From Pantoea nemavictus (GTDB lineage Bacteria; Pseudomonadota; Gammaproteobacteria; Enterobacterales; Enterobacteriaceae): a stretch of DNA of 64,000 bases. Below, in pieces: positions 19,898 through 26,975 of the stretch. Both the position numbers and the translations under genes were made by a program. Positions within the stretch are counted from its first letter, which is position 1. Each line of letters starts with the position of its first letter. The notes under the pieces are model-generated. The model did no database searches. It had not been told where the DNA came from and saw only the letters and a list, made by a program, of their open reading frames with translations. Where the stretch lies: the NCBI RefSeq assembly GCF_037479095.1, contig NZ_JBBGZW010000001.1, positions 2,728,001 to 2,792,000 on the forward strand, in the 5' to 3' direction.

Positions 19898-21667
19898 ATG
19901 GCACAGATTACAAAGAAAGAAGTCGACGTCGTCGTATGCGGCCTCGGCTGGGCCGGCTCGCTGATGAGCATTGAGCTGGCGATGGCCGGACTGGAAGTGC
20001 GCGCCTTAGAGCGTGGCGGCGAGCGTGACTACCCGGATTTCGCCTATCCGAAACCGGCCGATGAGTACGCCTACAACGTGCGTAACAAAGTGTTCGCGAC
20101 GCCAAAAGAAGTGGCGGTCACCGTGCGTTACAACAGCAGCCAGACGGCGTTACCCACCCGTAAGTGGGGCGCGTTTGCGCCAGGCACCGGTGTGGGCGGC
20201 GCGGGCATGCACTGGACGGCGGTGCTGATTCGTCCAACGCCGACTGACCTGAAGCTGAAAACCTACGTGGATGAGGCTTACAAGCCGGGCATCCTGCAGG
20301 AAGATATGCGCGTGATGGACTTCCCGTTCACCTGGGAAGAGATTGAGCCGTATTACTACAAGTTTGAGCTGATCTGCGGTCAATCCGGTAACACCGGCAA
20401 CCTGCGTGGTCAGATTCTGGAAGGTGGCGATCCGTTTGAAGGTCCGCGTTCAGAACCTTATCCGCTGCCTGCGCTGGAAGACACGCTGAACAATGTGATG
20501 TTCAAGGAAGCGGCGACCAAACTCGGTTATCACCCGTTCCCGAACCCGTCAGCGTGCGTATCCCGCGCGTGGAAAAACCCGTACGGCAACCAGATCGCAC
20601 CGTGCAACTACTGCGGTTACTGCTCGAAATATCCATGCCTGAACTACTCGAAAGCCTCACCGCAAACGGCGGTCATGGATTCACTGAAGCGGATGCCAAA
20701 CTTCTCTTACGAAGTGCACGCCGAAGTGGTGAAAGTGGTGCTGCATGACGATCAGAAAACCGCCAAAGGCGTGATTTACTACGATGTGGATGGCAACGAA
20801 GTGTTCCAGCCAGCCAAGATCGTGGTGCTCTCCAGCTTCCAGCTTTACAACGTGCGTCTGATGCTGCTATCCGGTATCGGCAAGCCGTATAACCCGATTA
20901 CCGAAGAGGGTGTGGTGGGGCGTAACTATGCGTTCCTGTCGAACGGCGGCGCAACCCTGTTCTTCAAAGACAAAAACTTCAACTCTTACGCCACCGCTGG
21001 CGCAACTGGGCAGATGTTCAACGACATCTCACCAGGCAACTTCGACGGTCCGGGTCTGGGCTTCCTGGGTGGCGCTAAGATCCACAGTTCGCAGGCCACC
21101 GGTACGCCAATGGCTGCTGCACTGCCGAAAGGCACGCCGAGCTGGGGTCTGGGCTACAAGGAAGGTCTGGAGGAGTGGTACAACCACTCCATGAAGATCA
21201 GCATCACCACCACCTGTCAGTCGTATCGCGATATCTATCTCGATCTCGATCCGCACTACACCGACCATCGCGGTCAGCCGCTGCTGCGTATGACCTTTAA
21301 CTGGAAAGAGAACGAACTCAAGCTGCAGCAGCACTTGAAAGGGATCGTCGGTAATATCGCCAAAGAACTTAACCCAGACAGCATGAGCATGAGCTTCCTG
21401 CCGATGGGCGCGGACTTTGACCTGACCAAGTACGTTTCGACCCACAACGTCGGCGGCGCGGTAATGGGCGATAACCCGAAAACGTCTGCACTGAACAAGT
21501 ACCTGCAGAGCTGGGATGTTCATAACGTGTTTGTGCCGGGCGGCAACGCCTTCCCGCAAAACTTCCAGGCGAACCCGACCGATACCATCGGCGCGATCAC
21601 CTTGATGGCGGCACAAGCCATCAAAGAACATTATCTGAAAAATCCCGGCCCACTGGTACAGGCATAA
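19898..21667 (+). CDS. GMC-type FAD dehydrogenase, alpha subunit (gluconate or 2-ketogluconate dehydrogenase)
   Basis: The 589-residue flavoprotein opens with the dinucleotide-binding motif VVVCGLGWAGSLMSIELA. The GMC C-terminal domain is present (THNVGGAVMGDNP, then FVPGGNAFPQNFQANPTDTIGA). A Cys-rich stretch, C236-x2-C239-x2-C242-x4-C247, resembles the iron-sulfur site known in related FAD glucose and fructose dehydrogenases. It oxidises a sugar acid in the periplasm and passes electrons to the cytochrome subunit and ubiquinone. It lacks its own signal peptide and depends on the preceding Tat subunit. Confidence 0.9.
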   Translation: MAQITKKEVDVVVCGLGWAGSLMSIELAMAGLEVRALERGGERDYPDFAYPKPADEYAYNVRNKVFATPKEVAVTVRYNSSQTALPTRKWGAFAPGTGVGGAGMHWTAVLIRPTPTDLKLKTYVDEAYKPGILQEDMRVMDFPFTWEEIEPYYYKFELICGQSGNTGNLRGQILEGGDPFEGPRSEPYPLPALEDTLNNVMFKEAATKLGYHPFPNPSACVSRAWKNPYGNQIAPCNYCGYCSKYPCLNYSKASPQTAVMDSLKRMPNFSYEVHAEVVKVVLHDDQKTAKGVIYYDVDGNEVFQPAKIVVLSSFQLYNVRLMLLSGIGKPYNPITEEGVVGRNYAFLSNGGATLFFKDKNFNSYATAGATGQMFNDISPGNFDGPGLGFLGGAKIHSSQATGTPMAAALPKGTPSWGLGYKEGLEEWYNHSMKISITTTCQSYRDIYLDLDPHYTDHRGQPLLRMTFNWKENELKLQQHLKGIVGNIAKELNPDSMSMSFLPMGADFDLTKYVSTHNVGGAVMGDNPKTSALNKYLQSWDVHNVFVPGGNAFPQNFQANPTDTIGAITLMAAQAIKEHYLKNPGPLVQA

Positions 21668-21671
21668 GCGC

Positions 21672-22922
21672 ATGAAATTAAAATCATTGTTAATCGCCAA
21701 CGCCGTGCTGCTGGGCAGCTTTGTCCTGCAGGCTCACGCGGAAGATGAAGCTCAATTGATCAAGCAGGGTGAATACCTGTCGCGCCTCGGCGACTGTATG
21801 GCGTGCCATACCGTGTCGGGCAAAGGCGATTACGCGGGTGGTTTGGCGATTGAGTCGAATCTCGGCACCATTTACTCCACCAACATCACGCCGGACAAAG
21901 AGCACGGCATCGGCAACTATAGCGAGCAGCAGTTCTCTGACGCGGTGCGTAAAGGCGTGTTGCCGAACGGTTCACGACTCTATCCAGCGATGCCGTATCC
22001 GGATTACGCCAAAATCTCTGATGCCGAGATGCACGCGCTTTACGTCTACTTTATGAAGGGCGTCAAGCCGAGCAGCGAGCAGCCGCCGGAAACCGATCTC
22101 AGCTTCCCGTTCAGCCAGCGTTGGGGTATGCGCTTCTGGAACTGGGCATTCACCTCAGATAAACCGTTCCAGCCGATTGGTGGCGCATCGGAAGAGGTGA
22201 ATCGCGGTGCTTACATCGTCGAAAGCCTTGGCCACTGCGGCAGCTGCCACACGCCGCGCGGTCTCGGCATGAACGAGAAAGCGCTGGATAGCGGCGACGA
22301 TCAGTTCCTCGCCGGTGGCAGCCTGAACAACTGGGATGTGCCGTCGCTGCGCGGTCTGCCGCGCTGGAGCGAGCAGGAGATCGTCGATTACCTGCAAACC
22401 GGACGTAACGACAAGGCCGCGGTAGGCGGTGAGATGAAGTCGGTGATTGAGCACTCCAGCTCGCACATGACGGATGCTGACCTGAAAGCCATTGCCGCCT
22501 ATCTGAAGTTCCTTGGCGGTAATCCGCCGCTGCAGGCGTACAACGTGCAGAAGCAGCAGGCGACAGAAGCGAAGCTAACGGCGGCGAAAGGTTTGTCGGA
22601 AGGTGAGCGTCTGTATATCGACAACTGCGGCGCCTGCCACTTTGTCACCGGTAAAGGCGCGCCGGGGATCTTCCCGGAGCTGGATCAGGCGACGATCGTC
22701 AATGCTAAAGATCCAAGCGGTTTGATCCACACCATTTTGGCCGGTGCGCAGCAGCCATCGACTGAGAAGGCGCCATCAACCCTGGCGATGCCGGATTTTG
22801 CTAAGCGTCTGGATGATGATCAAGTGGCTAAACTGGCAACCTTCATTCGTCAGGGCTGGAGCAACAATGCGCCAGCGGTGACTAAAGATCAGGTAGCAGA
22901 AGTTCGTAAGACGTTGAAGTAA
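21672..22922 (+). CDS. Triheme cytochrome c subunit of the sugar-acid dehydrogenase
   Basis: The 416-residue protein has a Sec signal (cleavage after LQAHA) and three heme c sites: CMACH at 42-46, CGSCH at 189-193 and CGACH at 319-323. This is the beta/cytochrome subunit of membrane-bound gluconate-type dehydrogenases, anchoring the complex and reducing ubiquinone. It begins four bases after the alpha subunit stop, so the three genes form one operon. Periplasmic oxidation of this kind is typical of Pantoea and acetic-acid-type metabolism. Confidence 0.93.
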   Translation: MKLKSLLIANAVLLGSFVLQAHAEDEAQLIKQGEYLSRLGDCMACHTVSGKGDYAGGLAIESNLGTIYSTNITPDKEHGIGNYSEQQFSDAVRKGVLPNGSRLYPAMPYPDYAKISDAEMHALYVYFMKGVKPSSEQPPETDLSFPFSQRWGMRFWNWAFTSDKPFQPIGGASEEVNRGAYIVESLGHCGSCHTPRGLGMNEKALDSGDDQFLAGGSLNNWDVPSLRGLPRWSEQEIVDYLQTGRNDKAAVGGEMKSVIEHSSSHMTDADLKAIAAYLKFLGGNPPLQAYNVQKQQATEAKLTAAKGLSEGERLYIDNCGACHFVTGKGAPGIFPELDQATIVNAKDPSGLIHTILAGAQQPSTEKAPSTLAMPDFAKRLDDDQVAKLATFIRQGWSNNAPAVTKDQVAEVRKTLK

Positions 22923-22932
22923 TAAGGTAATT

Positions 22933-22992
22933 CCAGGTGCGCATGCATGCGCACTCTACAACAGCGTAGGGTCGCCATTCATGGCGACCTGG
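22933..22992. repeat. Family C palindromic repeat, copy 1
   Basis: CCAGGTGCGCATGCATGCGCAC is followed by a second hairpin, GTCGCCATTCATGGCGAC. A relative starts at 54096 with the same CCAGGTGCGCAT and CTAC parts. It lies between the convergent dehydrogenase operon and marC. Confidence 0.65.
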
Positions 22993-23006
22993 TTTTACAA
23001 GACGGT

Positions 23007-23684
23007 TTAATGGAAATTGTGGATCACTTCCAACACGCCGTTGATGATGAACTGCACGCCCATACACACCAGCAAGAAGCCCATCAAGCGCGAAATCGCT
23101 TCGATCCCGCCTTTCCCCACCAGCTTCATAATGGCGCCAGAACAGCGCAGCGAAATCCATAGGATCACCGACACGGAGAGAAATATCAGCGTCGGCGCGA
23201 CCATGACGACCCAATCAGGAAAATCGACCCCGGATTTTACCGTGGAAGCCGAACTGATGATCATCGCGATGGTGCCTGGGCCAGCGGTGCTTGGCATCGC
23301 CAGCGGCACAAAGGCGATATTTACGGTTTCACGATTATTGTCGTTGGCATCCAGCTCATCCTGCTTATGTTCGGCTTCGACCGAATGCCCAACCGGTTTT
23401 GCCGGAAACAGCATGCGAAAGCCAATAAACGCCACAATCAATCCGCCGGCCATGCGCAGGCCGGGAATAGAAATACCAAAGGTGTGCAACACCGCGCTGC
23501 CGGCGTACCACGCCACCATCATGATCAGGAAAACGTAGATCGAAGCCTGCATCGCCTGGCGATTACGCTCCTGGAAGTTCATATCACCGGCAAGGCCGAG
23601 AAACAGCGCCACGGTGGTCAGCGGATTGGCCAGCGGCAAAATCACCACCAATCCCAGCCCGATGGCTTTAAAAAGCTCCAGCAT
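23007..23684 (-). CDS. marC: MarC family inner-membrane protein
   Basis: The 225-residue protein has six hydrophobic segments in two MarC-type halves, each with the helix-breaking signatures [13 protein letters not shown] and [15 protein letters not shown] hydrophilic loop, rich in E, D and N, lies between them (about residues 98-118). MarC was once linked to multiple antibiotic resistance, but that role is not supported; transport function remains unclear. It stands alone here, without marRAB, so the symbol indicates family only. Confidence 0.88.
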   Translation of the reverse strand: MLELFKAIGLGLVVILPLANPLTTVALFLGLAGDMNFQERNRQAMQASIYVFLIMMVAWYAGSAVLHTFGISIPGLRMAGGLIVAFIGFRMLFPAKPVGHSVEAEHKQDELDANDNNRETVNIAFVPLAMPSTAGPGTIAMIISSASTVKSGVDFPDWVVMVAPTLIFLSVSVILWISLRCSGAIMKLVGKGGIEAISRLMGFLLVCMGVQFIINGVLEVIHNFH

Positions 23685-23748
23685 GGAGACATTCCCATTT
23701 GAAAAAGTGATTCAACACTTGCACGTTCTGTAGCTACCGTCTTGAACG

Positions 23749-24732
23749 TCAAGCGGTAGCTACGTAGTTTTCGTTCCACGGCTCTCGTGTTTTAAGCACA
23801 CCGAAGCAGAGATGGACCAGTTTGCGCATCACCGCTCCCAGCGCCACTTTGGCTGGCTTGCCCTTCGCCATCAGCCTTTCATACAGCGCTCTTACGGGGC
23901 GATTCCACCTTGCCGCTACTATCGCGGCCATATACAGCTTCGCTCTCACGTCGGCGGGACCGGTTTTCGACATCCGGGCCAGCCCTCTCACCGAACTGCC
24001 TGACGTCTTCTCGACCGGCACCACGCCCAGCCACGCCGCTACCTGACCCGCATTGCGGAACTGGCACGTACGCAGCACCGACAGCATGGTCGTTCCCACT
24101 ACGCCGCCGATACCTTTTATCGACTCCAGCAGCTTAAGATCATCTTTCAGACCATCATTCTTATCCATGTGGTCGTCAATCAGCGCGTTTATTCGCTTCA
24201 GCTCCTTTTCATGCGATTTTTTTGTTCTTTCAAGCGAGTCGGTCACCTCGCCCGCCGTCTGGGTTGAGTTCGCCTTCTCGAGCCTGTTCGTCGCGCGCTG
24301 CACATCTTCAACGATGGCGTCACGCAGACGCAGCAGGTCTTTCAGCTTGCGGACTTCCGGTGGCGGCGGAACCCAGGCATCGGGCTGTTTCAGCTCGCCG
24401 TAACGGGCCAGCACCCAGGCGTCGACCGCGTCATTTTTGGTCAGGATACCCATTCCGCGGGCAAACTCCCTGACCCGTTGCGGATTGCCGATACAGACCG
24501 TCACGGGCGTGTTCCCGTGCAGCCCGTAAGCGACGTTTTCGTGATAGACGCTGGTCGCTTCCATCACCACCATCACCTGCTCTGGCGGGCACTTCTGCTT
24601 CTGGAGCCAGTCGCAGATGTCACGTTCTACGCCGACCTGATTTTTGATGGATTTCGTTTTCTTTTTGCCGTTGCCGGGGAACAGGCAGAGGTCGAGTTTG
24701 TTTTTGCTGACATCAATACCAAGACAGAACAT
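23749..24732 (-). CDS. IS110-family DEDD/serine recombinase (transposase)
   Basis: The 327-residue recombinase has an N-terminal RuvC-like domain with the DEDD set at D7 (GIDVSK), E58 (VMEAT), D101 and D104 (NDAVDAW). A coiled-coil region covers about 130-190. The C-terminal Tnp_20 domain carries a serine-containing stretch, KTSGSSVRG (243-250), where the catalytic Ser is expected. The ATG at 24732 follows AGGGAG at seven bases; an upstream in-frame GTG at 24750 is less likely. The protein looks intact. The stop codon TGA overlaps a hairpin at 23730-23763 and a potential -35 sequence. Confidence 0.93.
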   Translation of the reverse strand: MFCLGIDVSKNKLDLCLFPGNGKKKTKSIKNQVGVERDICDWLQKQKCPPEQVMVVMEATSVYHENVAYGLHGNTPVTVCIGNPQRVREFARGMGILTKNDAVDAWVLARYGELKQPDAWVPPPPEVRKLKDLLRLRDAIVEDVQRATNRLEKANSTQTAGEVTDSLERTKKSHEKELKRINALIDDHMDKNDGLKDDLKLLESIKGIGGVVGTTMLSVLRTCQFRNAGQVAAWLGVVPVEKTSGSSVRGLARMSKTGPADVRAKLYMAAIVAARWNRPVRALYERLMAKGKPAKVALGAVMRKLVHLCFGVLKTREPWNENYVATA

Positions 24733-24758
24733 CGGATATCTCCCTTTCACTTAAACCA

Positions 24759-24926
24759 TCACGCCATCTAGCCTTGTACATACGAAGTCAGAGCTTCTGG
24801 TTACCGTTCAGAGTAGTTGCTGGCGTGAAAGGAGAAACGGAGGGCTTAAAGCTACGAAGCAAGATCGGGTCTTAAGCGGCGCAAAAAGCTGCCTCCGTTT
24901 CATGTTGCTGGTAGCTAACCAGCAAC
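24759..24926 (-). ncRNA. Candidate bridge RNA of the IS110 element
   Basis: Read on the minus strand, the non-coding left end contains three parts. A 5' stem-loop, GTTGCTGGT-N5-ACCAGCAAC, spans 24904-24926. Loop 1 is closed by a 10-bp stem (24892-24901 with 24834-24843). It carries TTGCGCCGCT on its 5' side, identical to the left target flank and core, and CGTAGC on its 3' side, complementary to core plus right REP flank. Loop 2 is closed by an 8-bp stem (24821-24828 with 24759-24766) and carries ACGGTA and TACAAG, matching the right and left ends of the element. Both loops have a small inner hairpin. This is the target-loop/donor-loop order of the IS621 bridge RNA. Transcription is not shown by sequence. 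Confidence 0.82.
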
Positions 24927-24932
24927 ACATTC

Positions 24933-24938
24933 AAGATA
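24933..24938 (-). promoter_or_regulatory. -10 half of a promoter formed only when IS ends join
   Basis: TATCTT here lies 17 bp downstream of TTGACG (23747-23752 in the right end) once right and left ends are joined through the CT core. In the linear insertion the two halves are about 1.2 kb apart. The start site would fall just before the 5' hairpin of the candidate bridge RNA. Junction promoters are known for IS110-type circles. Confidence 0.65.
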
Positions 24939-24942
24939 CAAG

Positions 24943-25011
24943 CGGCGCAATTTATTGCGCGATTGACCGCATCAGATAAGGCCAACATCGCGCAATAAAT
25001 TGCGCCGCTAC
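24943..25011. repeat. REP-like palindrome, family B, copy 1 (interrupted by the IS)
   Basis: The right arm (24988-25011, TCGCGCAATAAATTGCGCCG then CTAC) is intact. The left arm is split, with its first four bases GTAG at 23730-23733 on the far side of the IS. The arms are a perfect 24-bp inverted repeat after virtual excision. A second, uninterrupted copy is at 35419-35493. Confidence 0.85.
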
Positions 25012-25029
25012 GGTATATGCGTCGATTTA

Positions 25030-25665
25030 TCAGTGCTTCGGCGTATCCAGCGCTTCAATCAGCTCGGGGAAGAAATCCTGCAACAGTTCAGGCGTCATCA
25101 ATTCAGGATAGCTAATTAAATGCTCGCGAATGCGCTCATTCACATCCGGCAGCAGGCGCTGCGCAGCATCTTGTACCGAGATCTTCTTCTGTTTCATCAG
25201 GCGCAGCACGTCGTCAGGCAGATTATCTTCATCTTCGACCTCATCAACCCCTTCGAGATCGTCGAGTTCATCCAAAAGATCCATCAACGCTTCAATTTGC
25301 GGCGTACGGGACTGATATTCGGAAGGCTGCTCGTTCTCAAGATAGCGCAGCAGCGCGCGCACCGGCGAACCATCCGGCTCGGCGGGCGGTTCATTGGCGA
25401 ACCAGGTCAGAAGATCGTGTTGCGTCACCTGATGGACATGAAAACCGTTATCCACCAGTTCGTCGGCGAGAATATCGGCGGTATCGTGCTCAATCAGGCA
25501 AATGTGGGTGCGATTAGGCGTGAACTGCTCCAGCCACTGGTAAATCTCTTCAATTACGCTGTCGTCGTAAATAAAGCTCTGGCTGAGATGGCTGTCATCC
25601 TGCTGGTGGACGCAGATATCAATCTGGTCGGGATCGAAATAAATCGCAATGTTGATGCCTTTCAT
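25030..25665 (-). CDS. Hypothetical protein resembling the IS110 N-terminal DEDD domain
   Basis: The 211-residue protein is not a named family that I recognise. Residues 1-115 follow the IS110 recombinase N-terminus: INIAIYFDPDQIDICV aligns with the first catalytic strand, IYQWLEQF with ICDWLQKQ, and HICLIEHDTAD with VMVVMEATSVY (E59 against E58). DGSPVRALLRYLENEQPS aligns with DAVDAWVLARYGELKQPD, so one late Asp is kept (D98) and the other is Pro. There is no Tnp_20 serine domain. Instead residues 125-155 are very acidic, followed by a helical tail (LLQDFFPELIEAL). Base composition looks like the host. Function unknown; a domesticated or stand-alone domain is an inference. Confidence 0.6.
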   Translation of the reverse strand: MKGINIAIYFDPDQIDICVHQQDDSHLSQSFIYDDSVIEEIYQWLEQFTPNRTHICLIEHDTADILADELVDNGFHVHQVTQHDLLTWFANEPPAEPDGSPVRALLRYLENEQPSEYQSRTPQIEALMDLLDELDDLEGVDEVEDEDNLPDDVLRLMKQKKISVQDAAQRLLPDVNERIREHLISYPELMTPELLQDFFPELIEALDTPKH

Positions 25666-25760
25666 GTGCGCTGTCCTGTGTGGTGCAAAAACTCACTATA
25701 GCCTCAGGCAGCGCAGATGAACATGGTGCCGCCAGCAGCGTGGGCAACTGGCGGTAAAAA

Positions 25761-26240
25761 TTAACGTAAATCAGCGCGATCCAGCCCATAAGCGCTATCG
25801 AGTGCGCCCGGCGTCATGCGTGAAAGTACCATCAGGCGGTTCCAGGTATTGATCACCGCGATGCAGAAGGTCAGTTCGCTGGTTTCCACTTCAGAGAAGT
25901 GCGCGCGCACTTCACTGTACAGCGCATCATCAATGCCGTTATCGCTCAGGCGCGTCAGCGCTTCAGTCAGCGCCAGCGCCGCTTTCTCTTTGGCGGTAAA
26001 CAACGGCGATTCGCGCCAGATAGCGACATGGTGCAGACGCAGTTCGCGCTCGCCGTGCAGTTTGGCCTCTTTAACATGCATATCGACGCAGAAAGCGCAC
26101 TGATTGAGCTGAGAAGCGCGCAGGTCGACCAGATGCTTAATGGTGGTATCAAGTGACGATTTTCCCAGCGCTGCAGTCGCATCGCCCACGGTTTTCACCA
26201 GCGCAGGAATATTTTTAAAATGATTAACGCGTGACGTCAT
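25761..26240 (-). CDS. AhpD-like carboxymuconolactone decarboxylase family protein
   Basis: The 159-residue all-helical protein carries the alkylhydroperoxidase AhpD-core motif: the CxxC with nearby His, CAFCVDMH, at about residues 48-55. LVDLRASQLNQ precedes it, and AALALTEALTRL follows. Relatives act as peroxidase partners or in small-molecule decarboxylation. It is 17 bp downstream of the azoreductase gene on the same strand, suggesting a two-gene redox operon divergent from a MocR regulator. Confidence 0.88.
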   Translation of the reverse strand: MTSRVNHFKNIPALVKTVGDATAALGKSSLDTTIKHLVDLRASQLNQCAFCVDMHVKEAKLHGERELRLHHVAIWRESPLFTAKEKAALALTEALTRLSDNGIDDALYSEVRAHFSEVETSELTFCIAVINTWNRLMVLSRMTPGALDSAYGLDRADLR

Positions 26241-26257
26241 GATGGTGTCCTCTCTAT

Positions 26258-26863
26258 TCAGAATAAATTTTCAATGCATTGAAGTGCATGGGGTAACGCG
26301 GTGGTGCGAGTGACGGGATCGTGCGTGCCGTCAACGCGGATAAATTCCACATCAGTGATGCCAATGTATTCGAGCGCCACGCGGATATACGGCGTGAACT
26401 GGTCATCGGCGACAAAAGGGCCGTGGGCAAACACGCTGCCGCTGGCAACCACGCAATACACCTTCTTGCCCTGCACCAATCCGACTTTGCAGCCATCGGC
26501 GCTAAAGGCGAAGGTGCGCCCGGCGCGGGTAATATGGTCGAACCAGGCTTTCAGTACCGACGGTAATCCGAGGTTCCACATCGGCGATGAGATAACCAGC
26601 GTGTCGCAGGCAAACAGCTGATCCACTAAATCTTCCGATGTCTGAATGGCGGCGCGCTGTGCGTCATCGCGTTGCTCCGGCTTGGTAAAAAAGGCGCCAA
26701 TGGTGAAGGCATCAAGATGCGGCAACGGATGTTGTGCCAGATCCAGCTCCGTCTCGATAAGATCGGCCTGCTGCGCACGTAATTTTTCCACCAAACGCGC
26801 CGACGCAATGCGCGACGCCGAACCCGCTAAATCCGGGCTGACTTTAATGTGCAGCAGTTTCAT
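26258..26863 (-). CDS. FMN-dependent NADH:quinone/azo oxidoreductase, AzoR-like
   Basis: The 201-residue flavodoxin-fold protein has the FMN phosphate-binding start (KVSPDLAGSASRIASARLVEKL), the SSPMWNLGLPSVLKAWFDHI motif and VASGSVF. These are characteristic of AzoR-type enzymes that reduce quinones and azo compounds by two electrons. It is shorter and more divergent than E. coli AzoR itself, so the exact substrate is open. It is transcribed with the AhpD-like gene and is divergent from the MocR regulator at 26976, its likely controller. Confidence 0.88.
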   Translation of the reverse strand: MKLLHIKVSPDLAGSASRIASARLVEKLRAQQADLIETELDLAQHPLPHLDAFTIGAFFTKPEQRDDAQRAAIQTSEDLVDQLFACDTLVISSPMWNLGLPSVLKAWFDHITRAGRTFAFSADGCKVGLVQGKKVYCVVASGSVFAHGPFVADDQFTPYIRVALEYIGITDVEFIRVDGTHDPVTRTTALPHALQCIENLF

Positions 26864-26975
26864 TCATTTCTTCCTTTAGCGTGATGGCGATGCATTGCGT
26901 GGTTGATGCGGTCATCTTAAACTTCTATGTCTGAGGTGAAAGGGCCAAAAACAAACAAAATAGGTAGGACAAGGC

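Larger units (their letters stand above)
23734..24942 (-). mobile_element. IS110-family insertion sequence inserted in a REP-like palindrome
   Basis: Ends were placed by reconstruction. Joining bases up to 23733 to those from 24943 on restores a 24-bp arm (GTAG + CGGCGCAATTTATTGCGCGA) that is the exact inverse of the arm at 24988-25011. The shared core is CT (AG on the plus strand) and there are no terminal inverted repeats or target duplication, as known for IS110. The element is 1209 bp. On its own strand it has a 210-bp non-coding left end, a 327-codon recombinase and a very short right end (15 bp beyond the stop codon). Confidence 0.88.

Noticed and set aside
23730..23763. Hairpin GTAGCTACCG...CGGTAGCTAC as an ordinary terminator of the transposase
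   Set aside because: No T-run follows, the left part lies outside the element, and the bases are better explained by the donor end, core and junction -35. A minor role cannot be excluded.
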